Positions 1 through 5,617 of a DNA stretch of 5,617 nt are shown here, in pieces. Below the pieces are notes generated by a model. The model saw only the letters and a list, made by a program, of their open reading frames with translations. It was not told the DNA's origin and searched no databases. The stretch is from Candidatus Saccharimonadota bacterium (GTDB lineage: Bacteria; Patescibacteriota; Saccharimonadia; Saccharimonadales; Saccharimonadaceae). Positions within the stretch are counted from its first letter, which is position 1; each line of letters opens with the position of its first letter. The stretch is from the NCBI GenBank assembly GCA_020428185.1, contig JAGQNH010000054.1:1-5617 (forward strand). The letters are read 5' to 3'. Made by a program: the position numbers and the translations under genes.

Positions 1-802
1 CTTGCTTAGCCATGGTTCGACAGCACAGATTATTGCAAAGATTGAGACAAAGGCGGCTATAAAAGATGACGTTCTCGAAGAAATTGTAAAAGTAAGTGAT
101 GGTGTGATGGTAGCACGTGGTGATTTGGCTGTAGAAGCCGGCACAGAGATAGTGCCAATCGTGCAGCGACGAATTATTGCGTTGTGCCGAAAATACGGCA
201 AGTTATCGATCGTGGCAACGCAGATGCTTGCAAGTATGGTGGACGCTCCGGAACCAACACGTGCCGAGGTGAGCGACGTTGCGACAGCTGTTATTCTAGG
301 AGCAGACACTGTGATGTTGAGCGATGAAACGGCGAACGGACATTTCCCTATAGAGTCGATTGCTGCAATGAAGAAAATTATATTGTATACGCAAGATAAT
401 GCGGCAGTTGCACCAATTGTCGACGTGCTTCATGGTAAAAAATCAGCACTTGATGCGATAAGTGTTGCGGCGGTTGAGCTTGTAGATCAGCTTGGCGCGG
501 TAGCAATTGTCGCAGAGACTAAAACAGGTGCTACGGCGGCGAGAATTGCTGCGAATCGACCGAATTTGCCGATAATTTGCGTAACAAGTGAGCCTCGAGC
601 TGCGCAACAACTTGCGCTGAACTATGCCAGTAAATCGTTTGTGCGACCCGATGGCGAAAGGGCTGGTCTCGATTTGGCAAAAGAATTGAAATCTCAAGGA
701 TTTTTTGGTGATGAATCACCTCTGACAGTTGTTATCGTAAGCGGACGTCAGCCTGGTTTGGTTGGTGGGACAGACACAATTAGGGTTCGTGTGCTAGAAT
801 AA
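1..802 (+). CDS. pyk: Pyruvate kinase, C-terminal part (5' end outside window)
   Basis: Cytoplasmic pyruvate kinase converts phosphoenolpyruvate and ADP to pyruvate and ATP, the last step of glycolysis. About 266 residues are visible against a usual length near 470, so the N-terminal part lies before the window; the TTG at base 2 is an internal Leu codon, not a start. Visible in order (residues counted from base 2): IIAKIE (active-site Lys13 and metal-ligand Glu15), MVARGDLAVE with metal-ligand Asp41, VATQMLASM with Thr73, PTRAEVSDVA, then VMLSDETA, where the family usually has SGETA. After about residue 145 comes the C-terminal regulatory domain, with TKTGAT (173-178) where fructose-1,6-bisphosphate binds in allosteric members, and a final SGRQPGLVGGTDTIRV segment. 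Sugar-phosphate activation is possible but not shown. The gene ends with TAA 28 bases before pgk, probably in the same operon. Family assignment is secure. Confidence 0.97.
   Translation, partial: LLSHGSTAQIIAKIETKAAIKDDVLEEIVKVSDGVMVARGDLAVEAGTEIVPIVQRRIIALCRKYGKLSIVATQMLASMVDAPEPTRAEVSDVATAVILGADTVMLSDETANGHFPIESIAAMKKIILYTQDNAAVAPIVDVLHGKKSALDAISVAAVELVDQLGAVAIVAETKTGATAARIAANRPNLPIICVTSEPRAAQQLALNYASKSFVRPDGERAGLDLAKELKSQGFFGDESPLTVVIVSGRQPGLVGGTDTIRVRVLE
792..800 (+). promoter_or_regulatory. Possible extended -10 promoter for pgk-tpiA inside the pyk 3' end
   Basis: The bases TGCTAGAAT match the extended -10 pattern TG-n-TAnnnT of housekeeping sigma-70-type promoters. They span the last codons and first stop base of pyk. 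A start point about seven bases downstream (near 807) would give pgk a short leader containing its ribosome binding site. I see no good -35 box at 16-18 bases spacing, which extended -10 promoters can tolerate. This could be chance, since the bases also encode protein. Confidence 0.3.
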
Positions 803-813
803 GCATAAGTAAT

Positions 814-825
814 GAGAAAGGGTGG
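814..825 (+). promoter_or_regulatory. Ribosome binding site supporting the GTG start of pgk
   Basis: The purine-rich run GAGAAAGGGTGG lies about six bases before GTG 831 and partly matches the anti-Shine-Dalgarno complement. An in-frame TAG sits directly before the GTG, so no longer reading is possible. The next in-frame ATG is about 58 codons in and would remove the substrate-binding N-terminus. The GTG is therefore the start. Confidence 0.65.
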
Positions 826-830
826 CATAG

Positions 831-2045
831 GTGGGATTCTTCAAGAAAACAGTTCGTGATGTACCGCTTCAAGGTAAGCGAGTATTTATTCGTGTTGACT
901 ACAATGTACCGCTTAAAGATGGTCAGGTGAGTGATGATTTGCGGATACGAGCGAGCATACCGACACTGCAATATCTACTTGATCAAGGTTGTTCGCTTGT
1001 TTTGATGAGTCATTTGGGTAGACCAGAGGGGCATGATTTGAAGTATAGCTTGGAGCCGACTGCTGTTCGGCTTGGCGAATTATTGCAGAAGGAGGTCATA
1101 TTTGTAGATGATATTGTCGGTGACGCTGCACTCCAAGCGGTCAAAAAAGCGCCGCAAGGTAGTATTGTTATGCTGCAGAATCTACGTTTTGATACGCGTG
1201 AAGAAGAAGATGATGAGGAGTTTGCGCGTGGACTGGCTCGCGTTGCGCAGGCTGATTATTTTGTTCAAGATGGGTTTGGTGTCGTGCATCGTGCACATGC
1301 GAGTACGCATGCTATTACCATGCAATTACCGAGTGTTTCGGGACTGTTGCTCGAAAAGGAATACGTCACAATCACAGAGGCTATGGAGAATCCAAAGCGG
1401 CCGTTTGTATCCGTGCTAGGTGGAGCAAAGGTGAGTGATAAGGTAAAGGTTGTTGAGCGTTTTGTGAAACTTGCAGACTCGGTACTGATCGGTGGCGCAA
1501 TGGCGAACACCTTTTTGGCATACAAAGGAATCAATGTTGGTAAGAGCAAGGTGGAGTCCGATCAAAAAGAGGTGTTGGACGGTGTCTATGCTGCTGCTCG
1601 CGAAAAGGTGGGCGATGCGGTGGACAAATTTGTCGTACTGCCGACAGATGTTGCAGTGGCAAAAGAAGTGAGCGAAGCGGCGGCGCGCGATGAGCGATCT
1701 GTCGATGACATCAAGGAAGATGAGCTTGCCCTTGATATTGGTCCTCAGACAATTGAGGTGTTTTGTTCTATTGTCGAGAATGCCGGTACGGTGATATGGA
1801 ACGGGCCACTAGGGCTATCTGAATTGACGAATTTTTCACATGGCTCTGCACGAATGGCGTTATCACTGGCGACTCATCCAAAAGTTACATCTATTGTCGG
1901 TGGTGGGGATACGGCGGATTTTGTTCTCAAGTGGGATACAAAAAAGGGCGGAAGCTTCACTCATGTCTCAACTGGCGGAGGCGCAAGTCTTGATCTGATG
2001 GCCGGAAATAAGTTACCAGGAGTAGAAGCACTACTCGACGCGTGA
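831..2045 (+). CDS. pgk: Phosphoglycerate kinase
   Basis: Transfers a phosphate from 1,3-bisphosphoglycerate to ADP, giving 3-phosphoglycerate and ATP, in the cytoplasm. The 404 residues match the usual length of about 390-415. The N-terminal substrate domain shows RVDYNVP (Asp23, Asn25), DDLRIRA (Arg38), SHLGRPEG (His61, Arg64), NLRF (Arg119) and HRAHAST (Arg154). The C-terminal nucleotide domain shows LGGAKVSDK (Lys200, Lys204), LDIGPQT (301-307), WNGPLGLSE (323-331, with Glu331 in the nucleotide-binding position), GGGDTA (357-362) and STGGGASLDLM (380-390). All expected ligand residues are present. Variants from the common consensus are LQN for LEN (115-117) and QDGFG for NDAFG (146-150), the latter next to the substrate Arg. 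Translation starts at GTG right after an in-frame TAG; the stop is TGA. It lies 28 bases after pyk and 40 before tpiA, consistent with one transcription unit. Confidence 0.99.
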   Translation: MGFFKKTVRDVPLQGKRVFIRVDYNVPLKDGQVSDDLRIRASIPTLQYLLDQGCSLVLMSHLGRPEGHDLKYSLEPTAVRLGELLQKEVIFVDDIVGDAALQAVKKAPQGSIVMLQNLRFDTREEEDDEEFARGLARVAQADYFVQDGFGVVHRAHASTHAITMQLPSVSGLLLEKEYVTITEAMENPKRPFVSVLGGAKVSDKVKVVERFVKLADSVLIGGAMANTFLAYKGINVGKSKVESDQKEVLDGVYAAAREKVGDAVDKFVVLPTDVAVAKEVSEAAARDERSVDDIKEDELALDIGPQTIEVFCSIVENAGTVIWNGPLGLSELTNFSHGSARMALSLATHPKVTSIVGGGDTADFVLKWDTKKGGSFTHVSTGGGASLDLMAGNKLPGVEALLDA

Positions 2046-2085
2046 AATAAAATAGAGTAAACTATGAAAAGAAAGCATAAGCACT

Positions 2086-2865
2086 ATGTCAGCCACCAAT
2101 GATAAGAAACTAATTGTCGGAAACTGGAAGATGAACATGAACGTTCATGAGTCTAGTATTTTTGTACATAAACTTTCCAAAGAGATTGCGGTTCATCGAG
2201 ATGTCGAAGTCGTTGTGGCGCCAACATTTCTTGCATTGCAACCAGTAAGCCTGCAGATCGAAAGGCGTCAGTTTAAGTTGGCATCGCAAAATCTCTATTG
2301 GCGTGATCACGGTGCATATACCGGAGAGGTTTCGGCTTCGCAATTACGTGGACTTGTCGACTATGCAATTATTGGTCATAGTGAACGCCGTCACGTGTTC
2401 CATGAACACGACAAAGACATACGAAGTAAAGTACAGGCTGCGATTAGAAATGGCATTAAGCCAATTCTTTGCGTAGGGGAGACAGCTCATCAGCGTGCAG
2501 CCGGAGAGACGACCGATGTTATTCACGATCAACTTATCGGCGGATTAGCAAACGTCACTAGCGAAGAATTTAGTCATATTACTGTTGCATATGAGCCTGT
2601 CTGGGCGATTGGTACAGGTAATAATGCACTTCCTGATGATGCCAAAAAGGCAGCCCGATCAATACGGCGACAAATTGAACATTTGTATGGACGAAAATCA
2701 GCAGAAAGTCTCCGGATTTTGTACGGTGGAAGTGTGAAGTCCGACAATGCGGCTTCGTATCTTGCAACCGAAGGTATCGATGGACTTTTGGTGGGCGGTG
2801 CTAGTTTATCTGTTCATGATTTTTCGGTGATTGTAGCGGCAGCCCATGATATGGAGAATGATTAA
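2086..2865 (+). CDS. tpiA: Triosephosphate isomerase
   Basis: Interconverts dihydroxyacetone phosphate and glyceraldehyde 3-phosphate, feeding both halves of the hexose into lower glycolysis; a cytoplasmic (beta/alpha)8 barrel, normally a dimer. The 259 residues match the usual length of about 250. Visible: GNWKMN with catalytic Asn13 and Lys15, QNLYWRDHGAYTGEVSA (68-84, dimer-interface region), IIGHSERR with electrophile His98, AYEPVWAIGTG (168-178) with catalytic base Glu170 followed by the phosphate-gripping loop 6, YGGSV (213-217), and GLLVGGASL (233-241) for phosphate binding. No key residue is missing. The ATG is preceded only by a weak purine run (GAAAG, about ten bases upstream), but MSATNDKKLIVGNWKMN is the expected N-terminus, so the start is sound. 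The TAA stop overlaps the ATG of the next gene by one base. Confidence 0.99.
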   Translation: MSATNDKKLIVGNWKMNMNVHESSIFVHKLSKEIAVHRDVEVVVAPTFLALQPVSLQIERRQFKLASQNLYWRDHGAYTGEVSASQLRGLVDYAIIGHSERRHVFHEHDKDIRSKVQAAIRNGIKPILCVGETAHQRAAGETTDVIHDQLIGGLANVTSEEFSHITVAYEPVWAIGTGNNALPDDAKKAARSIRRQIEHLYGRKSAESLRILYGGSVKSDNAASYLATEGIDGLLVGGASLSVHDFSVIVAAAHDMEND

Positions 2866-2867
2866 TG
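2853..2867 (+). promoter_or_regulatory. Ribosome binding site and TAATG stop-start overlap coupling tpiA to the next gene
   Basis: GGAGA (2853-2857), inside the last tpiA codons, lies seven bases before an ATG (2865-2867) that shares its A with the tpiA TAA. This is a good Shine-Dalgarno sequence and a classic translational-coupling arrangement. It fixes the start of the downstream gene and implies co-expression with tpiA. Confidence 0.75.
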
Positions 2868-3953
2868 AGCGATATCGATTTTGATGAGCTTGATCAAGCC
2901 GTCAATTCGTTAATGGGCAAGGCTCCTGCTCCTAAAGAAAAAGACGATGTTGTCCCGCAAGAGACCTTATCGATTAGCCCGACATTGCAACCAGAAGAGG
3001 CACCAAAGTATGCCGATATTGGAAAGGTTGCTCAAGCGATAGGTGACGAAACAGCAGTAGGTGTGCAGCCGACAGTATCATCACCCGAGGTATTAAAAGA
3101 AACAGATCGTGTCGTGCAATTGGAGTCAAAGCTTCCCGCAGGTGCACCGCTGCCATCTATGCCGGTTCAGCCAGTAGCTGTAGCTGCTGCGAAGCAGCCA
3201 AGTAGTGGACGATTTATGGATGTTGTGCACCCATCGTCTGATATGCGTCCGAACGCTGCCAGTAATCCTCCGCAGCTGATAGGACCAGTTCCTCCTCGTC
3301 CGGCAGGCTCTCCCGCTCCCGCCCCAGTTCCTACGCCGGCCTCCGTACCTACACCAGCTCCCGCCCCTGCTCCTGTCTCTGCCCCTGCCCCTGCCCCTGC
3401 CCCTGCTCCTGCACCAGCACCCGAATTTTCAACTACCCCTGCATCGGTTCAAGCGCAGCCACTTACGCAACAGCAAGCATCATCTGCAGAACTGGTTTCT
3501 TCGCCATTTTTGGCAGACGCAAAGGTAGAGAAGCGACCACTGGGTGGAGAGCCGCCAACCGGAAGTCTTGTTGAAGTAGCTGCCGACAGTACTACTAGTA
3601 ACGTCTCGGATGCTCCAGTCGAAATGAGTGCTAATGGTGAGAAGGATGATCAACAGCAAACGATTAATCCCGAGGACTTTGGTGTCGAAAATTCGAACGA
3701 AGAATCACAAATACAAACGATTGAGGCTGCGTATGATAAGGGGACGTCAAATCAAGTGCTTCGTTCTGTTGAGTCTAGTGATACTGAAAGAGCAATGAGT
3801 GATACACCCCTGGTAACTGAAAGGCCAGGGGCGCACTTACCTATTGTGAAGAAGAAATCGGGTTGGGGTGTGGTTCTGATAATTTTGGTCGTTATTGTGT
3901 TGTCTGTAGTGGCAGCGGGTGCCGCGTACCTACTTGTTGTCAACAAACCCTAA
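2865..3953 (+). CDS. Unknown Pro/Ala-rich protein with one C-terminal membrane anchor
   Basis: I do not recognise an enzyme or named domain in these 362 residues. Visible in order: an acidic N-terminus MSDIDFDELDQAVNSLMG that could form a short amphipathic helix; a long low-complexity, probably disordered region rich in Pro, Ala, Ser and Gln (about 20-320), including an Ala-Pro tract (149-186, with seven perfect AP dipeptides at 173-186); an acidic, Gln/Asn-rich part (about 255-310); then KKK at 329-331 and one hydrophobic segment (about 334-359) ending in NKP. There is no N-terminal signal peptide. The Lys triplet before the membrane segment suggests the N-terminus faces the cytoplasm, with almost nothing outside, like a tail-anchored protein. 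The start is supported by a ribosome binding site and the one-base overlap with tpiA. The N-terminal motif resembles proteins I associate with Saccharibacteria, from memory only. A scaffold or membrane-tethering role is speculation. Confidence 0.87.
   Translation: MSDIDFDELDQAVNSLMGKAPAPKEKDDVVPQETLSISPTLQPEEAPKYADIGKVAQAIGDETAVGVQPTVSSPEVLKETDRVVQLESKLPAGAPLPSMPVQPVAVAAAKQPSSGRFMDVVHPSSDMRPNAASNPPQLIGPVPPRPAGSPAPAPVPTPASVPTPAPAPAPVSAPAPAPAPAPAPAPEFSTTPASVQAQPLTQQQASSAELVSSPFLADAKVEKRPLGGEPPTGSLVEVAADSTTSNVSDAPVEMSANGEKDDQQQTINPEDFGVENSNEESQIQTIEAAYDKGTSNQVLRSVESSDTERAMSDTPLVTERPGAHLPIVKKKSGWGVVLIILVVIVLSVVAAGAAYLLVVNKP
3312..3422 (+). repeat. C-rich low-complexity tract with a GCCCCT hexanucleotide tandem repeat
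   Basis: The stretch encodes the Pro/Ala tract of the unknown protein. At its core are four perfect GCCCCT units (3381-3404), followed by three decayed units, GCTCCT, GCACCA and GCACCC (3405-3422). Because the unit is six bases, gain or loss of copies would add or remove Ala-Pro pairs without shifting the frame. Further CCC/CCCC runs occur at 3312-3314, 3318-3320, 3322-3325, 3360-3362 and 3364-3367. Confidence 0.9.
3382..3403 (-). other. Predicted G-quadruplex motif on the minus strand
   Basis: The reverse complement of the hexamer repeat has four runs of GGGG separated by two-base CA loops, with another GGGG run a little further on (complement of 3364-3367). This fits the canonical intramolecular G-quadruplex pattern with four stacked tetrads. 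It lies on the template strand of the unknown gene, so the transcript itself would be C-rich and would not form it. Folding in the cell is inference. Confidence 0.6.
3807..3831. repeat. Inverted repeat (7-bp stem, 11-base loop) inside the unknown gene
   Basis: CCCCTGG (3807-3813) pairs perfectly with CCAGGGG (3825-3831) around an 11-base loop. It is within coding sequence, about 10 codons before the membrane-segment codons. No T-run follows, so it is not a standard intrinsic terminator. It may be chance. Confidence 0.4.
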
Positions 3954-3973
3954 AGTCGATCAGTCTTTTCCTG

Positions 3974-3979
3974 TATACT
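3974..3979 (+). promoter_or_regulatory. Possible -10 box for a leaderless helicase transcript
   Basis: TATACT ends seven bases before the helicase ATG (3987). A start point at the usual distance from a -10 box would fall at or next to the A of the ATG, giving a leaderless mRNA. In agreement, I see no Shine-Dalgarno sequence in the 33-base gap. No clear -35 box lies at standard spacing, which weakens the call. Confidence 0.35.
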
Positions 3980-3986
3980 TATAAGA

Positions 3987-5617
3987 ATGAAATCAATCTT
4001 AGAGGGTTTAAATGAGGCTCAAATTTCTGCCGTTCGTCAAACATCGGGTCCTCTGTTGATACTTGCTGGAGCCGGTAGTGGAAAGACAAAAACGTTGGCA
4101 CATAGGATCGCATATCTGATGCAACATGAGGCGACTTGGCCAAATGAAATCTTGGCTGTGACCTTTACGAATAAGGCTGCACGGGAGTTGCGCGAGCGTG
4201 TATGGAGATTGACAGAAGAAAAAATGGGCGAGGTCCCTCGATCATTCATGCCGTGGATGGGCACGTTTCACGGTATATGCGTGCGGTTGTTACGCCAAGA
4301 TGGCGGGTTGATACAAATTGCCCCAAACTATGTCATATATGACGAAGACGATCGGCAAGGGCTTATTAAGCAAGCTATGAAGGAGTTGTCGATAGATACG
4401 CAACAAACCAAGCCAAGGGCGGTGAGTAGCGCGATTAGTAACGCAAAGAATGAATTGAAGTCTCCCGCTGACATGGAGGCGTCTGCATCATATCCTCATG
4501 CTCACACGGTCGCCAAAATATACGCAGCATATGAGCGTTTGCGCAAAAATGCTGGCGCACTTGATTTTGACGATTTGCTTATAGAAACAGTGAGGCTTTT
4601 GCGAGATTATCCTGAGGTGCGTCGCAAGTGGCAGCGTCAGTTCAAGCATATATTTATTGATGAGTATCAGGACACCAATGCTGCACAGTACGCGATAGTG
4701 AAATATTTGGTTGGAGAAGAGCAAAATATTTGCGTGGTAGGTGATGACTGGCAGTCGATTTATAGCTGGAGGGGCGCGGATTTTACGAATATATTGAATT
4801 TTGAAAAAGACTATCCCAATGCAATGGTTATCAAGCTTGAGCAGAACTATCGTTCAACTAATGCGATTTTGAGTGCTGCACAATCTGTCATAGACAAGAA
4901 CAAAGTACGCACAGATAAGAAGCTCTGGACGGACAAAGGTGAGGGCGCTCCTGTTGAGGTTCATGCGACATATGACGAAACAGAAGAGGCAAGTTTGGTG
5001 GCGGGTCGTATTACCGCACATGTGAACATGAGAGCACGACGATATACGGATTTTGCTGTGCTGTATCGCATGAATGCGCAATCGGCGGCACTCGAACGTG
5101 CATTTCGACTGCAACGTATACCCTATCAGTTAGTCGGTGGTGTGCGATTTTATGATCGAAAAGAAATCAAGGATATTATCGCGTATCTGAGGATTATATA
5201 TCAGCCAAGTGACCGCCTTAGCTTCAGCCGAATTGTCAATATTCCGACTCGTGGCATTGGTGCAACGAGCTTGGAGCGGTTTTTGACGTGGCAAGGCAAG
5301 ACGGGAATGGATATTATTGACGCGTTGAATCATGTACACGAATCAGATGGTTTGACACCACGGGCAAAACAAGCATTGGGCGCATTGGGCGCGCATCTTC
5401 GCAATCTACAGTCGATGGTTCTTGACGAAGCTGCCCCATCGGATATTATCGAAAAATTGATTACAGCGGTTGGGTATAGGGCGTATTTGCGAGATGGTAC
5501 ACCACAGGCTGAAGAGCGAGAGGAAAATATAGGCTCCTTGATTTCCGACGTGAAGGTATTTGCGAGTTTGTCAGAATTTCTTGAAGAGGCGGCCTTGATA
5601 TCAAGTGCGGATGACGC
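3987..5617 (+). CDS. uvrD: UvrD/PcrA-family superfamily 1A DNA helicase (3' end outside window)
   Basis: ATP-driven 3'-5' DNA helicase/translocase of the UvrD/PcrA/Rep family, which acts in nucleotide-excision and mismatch repair and in clearing proteins from DNA. The first 543 residues are visible, of a usual 650-750. Motifs in order: Q motif LNEAQ (Gln12); Walker A AGAGSGKT (27-34, Lys33); Ia VTFTNKAARELRERV (58-72); Ib GTFHGICVRLLR (92-103); Walker B FIDEYQDT (223-230, Asp225/Glu226); III GDDWQSIYSWRGAD (252-265), where Trp261 matches the PcrA residue that stacks on single-stranded DNA; IV QNYRST (286-291, Arg289); IVa VGGVRFYDRKEIKDIIAYLR (383-402); and IPTRGIG (419-425). It stops at LEEAALISSADD, just before motifs V and VI. 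The reading frame is open throughout. ATG 3987 places the Q motif at the usual distance from the N-terminus. UvrD and PcrA cannot be told apart here; AddA/RecB is excluded by size and motif spacing. Confidence 0.97.
   Translation, partial: MKSILEGLNEAQISAVRQTSGPLLILAGAGSGKTKTLAHRIAYLMQHEATWPNEILAVTFTNKAARELRERVWRLTEEKMGEVPRSFMPWMGTFHGICVRLLRQDGGLIQIAPNYVIYDEDDRQGLIKQAMKELSIDTQQTKPRAVSSAISNAKNELKSPADMEASASYPHAHTVAKIYAAYERLRKNAGALDFDDLLIETVRLLRDYPEVRRKWQRQFKHIFIDEYQDTNAAQYAIVKYLVGEEQNICVVGDDWQSIYSWRGADFTNILNFEKDYPNAMVIKLEQNYRSTNAILSAAQSVIDKNKVRTDKKLWTDKGEGAPVEVHATYDETEEASLVAGRITAHVNMRARRYTDFAVLYRMNAQSAALERAFRLQRIPYQLVGGVRFYDRKEIKDIIAYLRIIYQPSDRLSFSRIVNIPTRGIGATSLERFLTWQGKTGMDIIDALNHVHESDGLTPRAKQALGALGAHLRNLQSMVLDEAAPSDIIEKLITAVGYRAYLRDGTPQAEEREENIGSLISDVKVFASLSEFLEEAALISSADD

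Noticed and set aside
1108..1419. Same-strand open frame of 103 codons inside pgk
   Set aside because: It lies wholly within pgk in another frame. Its translation is basic, Arg/Leu-rich and domainless, as expected for a shadow of a conserved gene.
1265..1549. Minus-strand open frame of 94 codons opposite pgk
   Set aside because: It is antisense to highly conserved pgk codons, with no ribosome binding site or recognisable protein. It is a shadow frame, like the other minus-strand frames under pyk, tpiA, the unknown gene and the helicase.
2064..2102. Tiny ORF of 12 codons (MKRKHKHYVSHQ) overlapping the tpiA start, a possible leader peptide
   Set aside because: It has no ribosome binding site and is very short. 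Its stop lies out of frame just inside tpiA, and there is no attenuator-like hairpin. Chance is the simplest explanation.
3840..3953. Sortase-type cell-wall anchor at the C-terminus of the unknown protein
   Set aside because: There is no LPxTG-like motif. The Lys cluster is before, not after, the hydrophobic segment, and there is no N-terminal signal peptide, so the order is wrong for a sortase substrate.
2865..3953. TonB-like energy transducer, suggested by the Pro-rich linker
   Set aside because: TonB has its membrane segment at the N-terminus and a folded C-terminal domain. Here the single segment is at the extreme C-terminus with no domain after it.
3954..3986. Intrinsic terminator between the unknown gene and the helicase
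   Set aside because: The gap contains a TTTT run (3965-3968) but no preceding stem-loop. The only palindromes are the short GTATAC and CTTATAAG, which lie after it.
1..5617. Alternative genetic code with TGA as glycine, as in some Patescibacteria
   Set aside because: pgk ends properly at TGA (2043-2045) right after its expected C-terminus, and no conserved glycine position is encoded by TGA in any of the five genes.

Overview
This is a compact, gene-dense stretch of bacterial chromosome in which every gene reads left to right. It carries the end of a lower-glycolysis cluster, then a protein of unknown function, then the first three quarters of a DNA-repair helicase. Layout: pyruvate kinase (C-terminal part, 1-802), phosphoglycerate kinase pgk (831-2045), triosephosphate isomerase tpiA (2086-2865), a Pro/Ala-rich protein with one C-terminal membrane segment (2865-3953), and a UvrD/PcrA-type superfamily 1 helicase (3987 to the window end, cut just before motif V). 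No gap exceeds 41 bases. I saw no RNA gene, insertion sequence, CRISPR array or convincing intrinsic terminator.

Organism: a bacterium of moderate GC content using the standard stop code (pgk ends in TGA, and no in-frame TGA interrupts any gene). The very tight spacing, the helicase motif III GDDWQSIYSWRGAD, the pyruvate kinase SDETA variant and the pgk QDGFGVVHRAHAST variant look to me like Patescibacteria (CPR), most likely Candidatus Saccharibacteria (TM7). This is a judgement from remembered family sequences and was not tested by search. TGA acting as stop argues against the Gracilibacteria/Absconditabacteria lineages, which read TGA as glycine.

How the genes fit together: TpiA, Pgk and Pyk catalyse triose interconversion and the two ATP-forming steps of lower glycolysis, so pyk-pgk-tpiA looks like an energy-yielding operon. 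The unknown gene overlaps the tpiA stop by one base (TAATG), so it is probably translated with tpiA, although nothing in its sequence is enzymatic. It has a short acidic N-terminal motif, about 300 disordered-looking residues with an Ala-Pro tract, and a C-terminal anchor. The helicase follows after 33 bases and may have its own promoter placed so close that its transcript could be leaderless.

Most of the window is ordinary housekeeping sequence. The parts worth a second look are the unknown anchored protein, the hexanucleotide repeat inside it (which makes a textbook G-quadruplex motif on the minus strand), and the possible extended -10 and leaderless promoters.
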